Source: an uncultured Kiritimatiellota bacterium
Lineage (GTDB): Bacteria; Verrucomicrobiota; Kiritimatiellia; RFP12; UBA1067
Length of the DNA: 64,000 nt
Direction: 5' to 3'
Assembly: GCA_934643865.1 (NCBI GenBank)
Contig: CAKUCX010000008.1
Span: 1 to 64,000 of the forward strand
Under the pieces are notes generated by a model, which had not been told where the DNA came from, did not search any database, and saw only the letters and a program-made list of their open reading frames with translations. The first letter of the stretch is position 1. Each line of letters opens with the position of its first letter. Both the position numbers and the translations under genes were made by a program. Below, in pieces: positions 1-6,563 of the stretch.

Positions 1-52
1 TTGACAGGCAAGGTATGGGAAATCTTGACAGGCAAGTTACGGCTTCAGACAA

Positions 53-480
53 GATTATTACGCGGTGAAATCTCATTGCGTCCCGGCTTGCCCTGCGAAC
101 CCGTCACGCCGCGCGCCGCGACGGCTTTCAGGCAAGATACGGCCTTCGGGCGAGATTATTACGCGCTGAAATCTCATTACGTCCCGATCAGTGCGTCCCG
201 GATTGCCCTGCGAACCCGTCACGCCGCGCGCCGCGACGGCTTTCAGACAAGATACGGCCTTCGGTCGAGATTATTACGCGGTGAAATCTCATTACGTCCC
301 GACCATTGCGCCCCGGATTGCCCTGCGAACCCGTCACGCCGCGCGCCGCGACGGCTTTCAGACAAGATACGGCCTTCGGGTGAGATTATTACGCGCTGAA
401 ATCTCATTACGTCCCTTCTTGCCCTGCCGAACCCGCACTCTCGGCATCGTCAAGATTATTACGCGGTGGAATCTCATCTC
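53..480 (+). repeat. Tandem repeat, about 115-bp unit
   Basis: Units begin with the core GATTATTACGCGNTGAAATC at positions 53, 154, 269, 384 and 454. Spacings are 101, 115, 115 and 70 bases. The remainder of the unit is a GC-rich stretch containing GCGAACCCGTCACGCCGCGC that is nearly identical in the first three copies. The fourth and fifth copies are shortened and diverge. A further lone core lies at 1088 and an inverted one at 605. The long unit and the nearly identical content between cores argue against a CRISPR array. Confidence 0.85.
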
Positions 481-604
481 GCGGCGGCGCGGCGGCGCGT
501 GGAGGGGTGCGGGAACACGTGCGCGGCGATGTGGCTCGGCGCGGGTCCTTCGCGCGCCGGGCCCGTTCGGACGCCCTGCGCCGAGTCCCCTCCTCCCTCA
601 TGCG

Positions 605-625
605 TGAGATTTCAGTGCGTAATAA
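605..625 (-). repeat. Inverted copy of the tandem repeat core
   Basis: The stretch beginning TGAGATTTCAGTGCG and ending AATAA is the reverse complement of the core of the left-edge tandem repeat, with one changed base. It shows that the core can occur alone and in either orientation, as expected of a dispersed element rather than a simple tandem expansion. Confidence 0.7.
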
Positions 626-811
626 AATTTCGTCCATGGCCAGAAGCGTCATCCCCGCATGCGTCATCGCCCCGGCAATCAGATCGTGTGGGCCGCAAAG
701 GCGAAACGAGCCGTCCGACACTGCGGACAGGAGAGAGACATACATCAGGCATCGGCGCAAGGGAAGCGGAAATCGCAAAGGCGACTCTGCCTATTGGCTT
801 TTGTCCTCATA

Positions 812-967
812 GGGGACGCAAAGATTCTCTGCGGTCTTTGCGTCCCCTCTGCGTTCTTGGCGTTAAAACATCCCGTACTCCTTTTCCAACGCAAAGTTCG
901 CAAAGAACTCTGACGCAATGTTCGCAAAGCCTTTGCGGCCTTTGCGTCCTTTGCGGCACAAAATGCC
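812..967. repeat. TTTGCG-type low-complexity repeat tract
   Basis: The tract is built from short variants of CTTTGCGTCC, CTCTGCGTTC and their reverse complements (GCAAAGTTCGCAAAG), arranged as left and right blocks in one orientation around a middle block in the other. Tracts of this kind are known from intergenic regions of many unrelated bacteria. No protein is encoded. The arrangement could fold into an RNA or DNA hairpin. Confidence 0.6.
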
Positions 968-1023
968 ATGTCTTGTTACCGAATCGATCGATTGAGGGGT
1001 TGGCCGTGTAGAGGCGTGTAAGT

Positions 1024-1441
1024 GTGAGCCGGCCGGAGGACGCATCTCCGCGCGCTCGGTGTTGACCGGCCGGAGGCTTTCAAGCAAGATTATTACGCAG
1101 TGAAATCTCATTTTGCGGCGGCGCGGGCGGGTCGCGCGGCCTCCGGCCGGTCAACACGGAGCGCGAGGAGGCACGGGGACACGGAGATTGGTTTTGAGGC
1201 TGGCTTGCGCGCCGCTTCATTCATCAAAGAGGGACGGGCTTCGAAGAGGGACGGGCTTCGAAGAGGGACGGGAATTGTTGCCGAGATGCGTGCAATCTCG
1301 TTCTGAAAACCTCCGTGCTTTCGTGTCTCCGCGCGCTCCGTGTTGACCGGCCGGAGGGCGCGGGCCCTTCGCGCGCTCCGTGTTGACCGGCCGGAGGGCG
1401 CGGGCCCTTCGCGCGCCGAGCCCGTGTTGACCGGCCGGAGG
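1024..1441. repeat. GTTGACCGGCCGGAGG dispersed repeat cluster
   Basis: The exact 16-base element occurs at 1061, 1342, 1382 and 1426 on the + strand and at 1140-1155 on the - strand, with a partial copy at 1024-1039. Two copies are joined by a repeated spacer containing GCGCGGGCCCTTCGCGCGC. A close relative of that spacer also lies near 539. The inner part CCGGCCGG is palindromic. Confidence 0.8.
1233..1272 (+). repeat. 17-bp short tandem repeat
   Basis: The unit GACGGGCTTCGAAGAGG is present twice in full (1233-1249 and 1250-1266) and then as a six-base partial unit. This is a small microsatellite-like expansion inside the repeat island. Confidence 0.8.
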
Positions 1442-1471
1442 GCGCGCACCGGGCCCGTTCGGACGCCGCGT

Positions 1472-1699
1472 GCCGGGGACGTCGCGCCCTACCATGGGTG
1501 CCATGGTACGTGTGCATGGTGCGGGCATGGCGTGTGCATGGTGCGTGGACATGGTGTACATGGTGCATGATGGTAGGGGCCGACGTCCCCGGCGGCCCGC
1601 GTACACGTGTCGTTCCCGATGTCGTCCCCGTGGGCGCGGCGCGCCGGGGACGTCGCGCCCTACCATGGGTGCCATGGTGCGTGTGCATGGGTGCGGGCA
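1472..1699. repeat. GCCGGGGACGTCG...CCTACCA element, three copies
   Basis: Two direct copies (1472-1527 and 1643-1699) share GCCGGGGACGTCGCGCCC followed by a CCATGG-rich tail. A third, inverted copy of the left part lies at 1571-1601. A fourth copy sits at 14559-14589, interrupting a signal-peptide ORF. The element is therefore dispersed in this genome and can be associated with gene damage. Confidence 0.75.
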
Positions 1700-1708
1700 G
1701 GACGGCGG

Positions 1709-1738
1709 TTGACAGCCTGACAGGCGATTGGCTATACT
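1709..1738 (+). promoter_or_regulatory. Sigma-70 promoter for the glycyl radical enzyme gene
   Basis: A perfect -35 hexamer TTGACA (1709-1714) is followed after 18 bases by the -10 TATACT (1733-1738). The start codon lies 35 bases downstream, behind GGAGGG. This is one of two promoters in the window with a convincing -35 box. Confidence 0.8.
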
Positions 1739-1773
1739 GCCGAAAAAATCGACGGGAGCGGGAGGGAATGGAA

Positions 1774-4014
1774 ATGAGAATCCTGTGCGGAACGCTTGTC
1801 GCGCTTGCGGCTGCGGTGGCGCTGGGGCGCGGCGAGCCGTGGACACCGAAGCCGCCGCCGGCGCCGCCCGTCTCAACACTCACGAACGCCGCGCGCTACG
1901 TCGAGTGGAAGTGGCGGACGGACGTGACGGACGCGTCGACGGGCGTGGACGCGGCGACCGCGCGCGCGTTTGTCCTCGCGGAGGCAAAGCGGCTGGAGGC
2001 GTCGGAGCCGTGGTGCGTCGTCAAGGCGACGCTCTACGCCTGGCTGTGCGACAACCTTGCCATCGGGATGTCGCCGCACGACTGGTTCCCCGCGTTCGCG
2101 TGCTGGGACCGCTACGCGCGCCCGCTTTCGCCCGTCGTCAGACGCCGCGACAGCGAGATCTTCAAGCGGTTCAACGCCGACGAGGCGCGGCGCATGGCCG
2201 AGGGGAACGCCAGCGGCAAATGGACGTTCTGGAAGGACTTCGACCATTCGGTCCCGGAATGGGAGAAGAACCTCGCGCTTGGCTTCCCCGGGCTGGACCG
2301 CCGCCTGCGCGAGAACGGACGCGCCGCGCCGCGCGACCGCGCCGTCGGAATCGTCTCCGAGGCGACGCTCCGGCTCCTGGACCGCTTCGTCGCCTACGGC
2401 GCGGCACACGACGACGGCAGGTCCCCGCGGCTGCGCAAGCAGGTCGAGGGCCTGAAGCGCCTGCGCGCGGGGCCGCCGCAGACGGCCTACGACGCGCTCC
2501 TGTTCATCTACCTCTACTTCGTCTGCAGCGAACACCTCGACGTCGTCCAGTGCCGCAGCCTCTCCATCCTCGACGTCGTCCTCTGGCCCCTCTACCGGGC
2601 CGATCTCGCCGCCGGGCGGACGACGGAGGCGGAGTTCCGCGAGCAGTTCCGCCACTTCCTCTGGCAGTGGGGCTCGATCGACAACTACTGGGGGCAGCCC
2701 GCGACGCTGGGCGGCACGAAGGCGGACGGCACGACGGAGTACAATCCCCTTTCCGAGATCATCCTCGACGTCCTTGACGGCTACGCCCAGCCCTCGCCGA
2801 AGTTCCACCTCAAGATCGCGCGCAACACGCCGCCGGCGATCCTGCGCAAGGCGCTCGACATGGCGCGCCGCCACCGGTCGGTCGCGTTCTGCGGCGAGGA
2901 GCCGATCCGCCGCATCCTGACGCACTGCGGCTACACGGAGGACGAGGCGCGGCGCTTCTACACGAAGGGCTGCTACGAGTTCTGCGTTCCCGAAGGCGCG
3001 AACGACACGGGCGTCGGCTACGTGAGCCTCGTCAAGCCGGTCTCGGACCTGCTGGCCGGCGCCGCGCGCGGCGACTTCGCGGCGGAGGACTTCGCGGCGT
3101 TCGAGCGCGCGTACACGGCGGCCGTCGTCGCGACGCTGGAGGAGGCGATGGACATCGCCGCCGCGTTCGAGCGGCACCTCGACGACGTGAACCCCGCGAA
3201 CCTGGCGACGCTGGCGGTCGAGAACGCGGTGAAGACGGGCCGGGACGCCTTCGCCAACGGCGCGTCGCGCGGCAACCACACGCGCATCCTGACGGTCGGC
3301 TTCGGGACGGCGGTCGACGCGCTCCTCGCGGTCCGGGAGATCGTCTACGAGCGGCGCGAGATGACGCTCGCGGCGCTTGGCCGTCTCATGGCGAAGGACT
3401 GGGCGGGCCGTGAGGACCTGCGCCTCCGGATGCAGCGCGCGCCGCGCAAGTGGGGCGCGAACGACCCGGAGGCGAACGCCCTGGCCGCGCGGCTCGGCAA
3501 GGCGCTTGCGCGCGCCGTCAACGGCAAGCCCAACGCGCGCGGCGGTCGCTTCGGCCTGAGCGGCCACTGCGCGCGGCAGTTCGTCTGCCAGGGCGAGCGC
3601 CTCGGCGCGACGCCGGACGGGCGCAAGGCGGGCGACGAGGTCTCGAAGAACCTCTCCCCCGCCGTCGGCGCCGACCGCGAGGGCGCGACCGCGCTCGTCC
3701 TCACGCTCGGCGCGCTCGACGCGCGCGACTGGCCGGGGGACTTCCCGCTGGACGTGATGCTCCTGCCTTCTTCGGTTTCCGGCGAGAAGGGGCTGGACGC
3801 GATGGAGGCGCTGGTGCGGGCCTTCTTCGCGCAGGGCGGCGCCCTGATCCAGTTCAACGTCTTCGACGTGGCGGAGCTGCGGGACGCCCAGGCGCACCCG
3901 GAGCGGTACGAGAACCTACAGGTGCGCGTCTGCGGGTGGAACGTGCGCTGGAACGACCTGCCGAAGAAGGAGCAGGACGCCTACATCCGCCGGGCGGAGG
4001 AGCTGGCAAGATAA
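1774..4014 (+). CDS. Glycyl radical enzyme homologue with signal peptide
   Basis: The 746-residue protein belongs to the pyruvate formate-lyase/glycerol dehydratase family. The thiyl site is Gly-Cys400-Tyr-Glu402, matching the GCxE motif of dehydratase-type members. The C-terminal radical loop reads RVCGW with Gly721, 25 residues from the end as usual. Upstream, a segment PKFHLKIA and the block FNVFDVAELRDAQAHPERY fit the family. The second ATG at 1774 is chosen because GGAGGG (1761-1766) is seven bases upstream; the ATG at 1768 is too close. From this start the protein begins MRILCGTLVALAAAVALGRG, a typical export signal. Family members are normally cytoplasmic because the radical is installed by a radical-SAM activase and destroyed by oxygen. 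No activase is in the window. The substrate is unknown. Either the enzyme works in an anoxic periplasm after export, or it is a repurposed homologue. Confidence 0.85.
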   Translation: MRILCGTLVALAAAVALGRGEPWTPKPPPAPPVSTLTNAARYVEWKWRTDVTDASTGVDAATARAFVLAEAKRLEASEPWCVVKATLYAWLCDNLAIGMSPHDWFPAFACWDRYARPLSPVVRRRDSEIFKRFNADEARRMAEGNASGKWTFWKDFDHSVPEWEKNLALGFPGLDRRLRENGRAAPRDRAVGIVSEATLRLLDRFVAYGAAHDDGRSPRLRKQVEGLKRLRAGPPQTAYDALLFIYLYFVCSEHLDVVQCRSLSILDVVLWPLYRADLAAGRTTEAEFREQFRHFLWQWGSIDNYWGQPATLGGTKADGTTEYNPLSEIILDVLDGYAQPSPKFHLKIARNTPPAILRKALDMARRHRSVAFCGEEPIRRILTHCGYTEDEARRFYTKGCYEFCVPEGANDTGVGYVSLVKPVSDLLAGAARGDFAAEDFAAFERAYTAAVVATLEEAMDIAAAFERHLDDVNPANLATLAVENAVKTGRDAFANGASRGNHTRILTVGFGTAVDALLAVREIVYERREMTLAALGRLMAKDWAGREDLRLRMQRAPRKWGANDPEANALAARLGKALARAVNGKPNARGGRFGLSGHCARQFVCQGERLGATPDGRKAGDEVSKNLSPAVGADREGATALVLTLGALDARDWPGDFPLDVMLLPSSVSGEKGLDAMEALVRAFFAQGGALIQFNVFDVAELRDAQAHPERYENLQVRVCGWNVRWNDLPKKEQDAYIRRAEELAR

Positions 4015-4057
4015 GCGAGGCCGCGCGCCCCTCCCCGGCGCGCCGCCATCCGGCCGT

Positions 4058-6535
4058 TCAGCGGATGAAGAGCGTACACCCCATCGGCTTGTAGGTTGCC
4101 ACGAACGTCGTCGTGCCGTCGCCGTTCGGGACGGCCGCCACGGCGCCCCGGTAGCGATTCAGCACCTTCGGACGCGCCAGCGCGATCCGATCCGCCAGCG
4201 TCGCCGCGACCGCGTCCTTCACCGTCAGGAGCCCGACCTTCCACACGGGGGCCGGCGGCGTCCATGCGGCGTCGTACGCCACGTCGACGGCGAAGCGGTC
4301 GCCGGCAAACGCGAGCGGCGCCGCCGCCTCCTTCACATTGTAGAGGCCGTACTGGCGCAGGGCGGCGTTCGTCGTCCCGCCGTCGAGCTTCAGCGAGGCG
4401 CCGGGCGCGAACGTGAGCGCCAGGCCATCGCATGCCTGCGCCGTCAGCGGCTGAAGCGACCCGACCGCCACCTCCAGGACGTTCGACGAGGCCGTCGGCG
4501 TCTCGCTCTGCGCGGCGCCCCCGAACCGCAGCGTGCCGCCCAGGGCGAGCGTCCCCGCGCCCTCCTTGATGAAGCGCCCGTTCACCGTCAGCGGGCGCAG
4601 GATCGCGAGGGTGAGATTGTTCGTGACGAGGACGCGCCCGACATTGCCGATCGACACGCCGCGGTTGTAGCCGTCGGACAGCGTGACGTCCTTCCGGATG
4701 AACAGCTGGGCGTACTGCTCCAGGTGGAGGGCGTTGTAGGCGAAGGTGCCGCGCCGCCCGCCGAGGTTGCGCTCATCCGAGATGTACAGGTGCGGATGGC
4801 ACAGCATGTTCGGCGTCACGATGCCGGGATGGTACTGTTCCGTGTCCTTCATCGTCGCGAAGATGCGGCCCGTGTAGTTGGTGTTGAGCGCCGTCAGCTC
4901 CAAGACGCCGTGGATGTTGTTCGTGCTGGAGGAGGAGGTCGAGGTCGCCGTGATGGATCCGTCGCCGTCCACCTCCGCCTCGACCAGGTAGACCTCAAGT
5001 CCGTTGATGCGCCCATACGTCGCGAACGTATTGTCCCCGTAGGCGTGCAGCCGGCCCCGGATGGCGTAGGCGGCGCAGAGTTCGCCGTCCTGGTCGCGCA
5101 GCGCGCGCGGCAGCTTGACGTTGTTGTTCCCCATGATGAAGGAGGCGTTGCGGAGGATGAAATTGCCGCACGAGAACGCGAGCCCCCGGTAGGAGGTGTC
5201 CATCTTCCGCCCGTCGAGGATGAACGCGCGGCAGTCGAGCCGGTAGATTCCGGTGTTCGTCGGGGCGGTGACGTCACAACCCCTGCACACATAGGTCTTG
5301 GCCGCGTTGTCGGCGCCGCTCGGCCCGGGGCACAGCGAATCGCTCCAGTAATGCGCGCCGTCCGTGTTGGCCGCGTTCTCGAAGGCGTTCCGCGGCTTGG
5401 GTTCCGAAACATTCAGGCGCGTGACGACGGTCTGCGGCGCGATGCCGAGCACATGACCGCCGTCCGCCTCCGCGCGCAGGGTCAGCGGGTAGGCGGGGGC
5501 GGGATACGCCCCGTTGAGGATCTGGAAGGAGGACGCGGCAATCTGCGAGACGTCCACGCCGGGGGCGAACCGGATCAAGTCGACCCCCTCCGGCTCATGG
5601 CCCGTAAACGCGGAGGAGAGTTCGAGGAACGCGGTCCCGCTCGTCTGGACGCTGTTCGTGACCGTCAGAACCGCGCGCGGGCCCTGCGTGGAGCCGCTGG
5701 CGAAGAGCGTCAGGCGCGCCCCGTCCTCCAGGCGGAGGGCGCCGACGGTGACGGCACCCTCCGCGTTGAACCGCGCCCAGCCCCCCGCCAGGTGGAGCGT
5801 CCCCGCCAGCGCGGTCACGCCGTCGAACTGCACAGAGGGCTCGCCGGAAAGGTCGGGGCGGGCGGACGCGCAGACCTGGATCGTGCCCAGATAGGCGTCG
5901 AAGCGTCCCTTCAGAACGTACTGGCCGTTTCCGTCGACGGGGTAGTCGAACGGCAGCGGCTCACCGAAATGGACGCGCAGGCAGCCATCGGGCGCGCTCC
6001 TCCAATCGGCCGGGATGGAGACGCGGGAATCCGACGTCATCCTCAGATGCGCGGGGTCCGCGGCCGTGCCATGGACCGTGATGACGCCGCCCAGCCCGGG
6101 GTTCTGGCCCGTCGTATAGCACAGGGAGCTCCCCGGCAGCAGATGCAGGTCGGGGACCGTGTAGAGGACCGGGGTTCCCACCAGATACCAGAACACGCCC
6201 CCCACCACGAGCATGTCGCCCTGAAAGGTGTGGTAGGTTTCGGGGAATTCCGCCTCGTTCGCCTCCACCATCTTCTTTCCCCAGGGCGTCATGAAGACCA
6301 GCTCCGGCGTCACATAGTACTTCTTGCCGGGCCGGGGCGGCTCGCCGTCCGACCAGTACGCGCCGCGCGTAAAGTGGTCGCGTGTAAGTTCCAGCGAAGG
6401 CGTCCCGACCGTCAGGACGTAGTTGTCCCCATCGTACGGCGTGGGCGGGACGACCACCGACGCCCCCGCAGGGACGCCGGCCAGCAGGGCCAGCCCCAGG
6501 ACGCGGGCCAGGCGTGAACAGATCGCGTCATGCAT
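4058..6535 (-). CDS. Exported autotransporter-associated beta-strand repeat protein
   Basis: The 825-residue protein starts with a signal peptide (residues 1-26, ending AGVPAGA). The start at 6535 has GGAGG seven bases upstream. The body is rich in short beta-strand units, including FIKEGAGTLALGGTLRF, the hallmark of autotransporter-associated beta-strand repeats (PATR family), so a beta-helix passenger is likely. I see no 12-strand autotransporter barrel. The protein ends in GCTLFIR, a tail type shared with three other exported proteins here. It is the last gene of a four-gene unit with the glycosidases upstream, separated by 28 bases. The likely role is a surface or secreted adhesive or glycan-binding protein. 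The function is inferred from architecture only. Confidence 0.75.
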   Translation of the reverse strand: MHDAICSRLARVLGLALLAGVPAGASVVVPPTPYDGDNYVLTVGTPSLELTRDHFTRGAYWSDGEPPRPGKKYYVTPELVFMTPWGKKMVEANEAEFPETYHTFQGDMLVVGGVFWYLVGTPVLYTVPDLHLLPGSSLCYTTGQNPGLGGVITVHGTAADPAHLRMTSDSRVSIPADWRSAPDGCLRVHFGEPLPFDYPVDGNGQYVLKGRFDAYLGTIQVCASARPDLSGEPSVQFDGVTALAGTLHLAGGWARFNAEGAVTVGALRLEDGARLTLFASGSTQGPRAVLTVTNSVQTSGTAFLELSSAFTGHEPEGVDLIRFAPGVDVSQIAASSFQILNGAYPAPAYPLTLRAEADGGHVLGIAPQTVVTRLNVSEPKPRNAFENAANTDGAHYWSDSLCPGPSGADNAAKTYVCRGCDVTAPTNTGIYRLDCRAFILDGRKMDTSYRGLAFSCGNFILRNASFIMGNNNVKLPRALRDQDGELCAAYAIRGRLHAYGDNTFATYGRINGLEVYLVEAEVDGDGSITATSTSSSSTNNIHGVLELTALNTNYTGRIFATMKDTEQYHPGIVTPNMLCHPHLYISDERNLGGRRGTFAYNALHLEQYAQLFIRKDVTLSDGYNRGVSIGNVGRVLVTNNLTLAILRPLTVNGRFIKEGAGTLALGGTLRFGGAAQSETPTASSNVLEVAVGSLQPLTAQACDGLALTFAPGASLKLDGGTTNAALRQYGLYNVKEAAAPLAFAGDRFAVDVAYDAAWTPPAPVWKVGLLTVKDAVAATLADRIALARPKVLNRYRGAVAAVPNGDGTTTFVATYKPMGCTLFIR

Positions 6536-6563
6536 GTCCAATCCTCCATTCGTTCGGAAACTC

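Larger units (their letters stand above)
1..1708. repeat. Gene-free island of interspersed repeats
   Basis: No open frame in this 1.7 kb has a ribosome binding site, a recognisable protein or a plausible composition; the open frames are made of repeat units read through. The stretch is a mosaic of at least five short repeat families, several in both orientations: a tandem unit at the left edge, a TTTGCG-type tract, a 16-base GTTGACCGGCCGGAGG element, a 17-base tandem, and a 50-60 base CCATGG-rich element. It looks like a sink for small non-coding repeats between genes. It ends at the promoter of the glycyl radical enzyme gene. Confidence 0.8.

Noticed and set aside
53..453. CRISPR-like appearance of the left-edge array
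   Set aside because: Units are about 101-115 bases, the parts between the cores are nearly identical rather than unique spacers, the core is not a typical repeat length in a regular array, and no cas genes are in the window.
1..1011. Several 60-180-codon frames in the repeat island
   Set aside because: They overlap one another in different frames, are built from repeat units and carry no ribosome binding site or protein family features.
1498..1773. N-terminal extension of the glycyl radical enzyme frame to 1498
   Set aside because: The extension crosses the repeat element and the promoter at 1709-1738; the GGAGGG at 1761 fits the start at 1774.
4015..4057. Intrinsic terminator between the convergent genes
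   Set aside because: A GC palindrome (GGCGCGCC) is present, but there is no stable long stem or T-tract on either strand.
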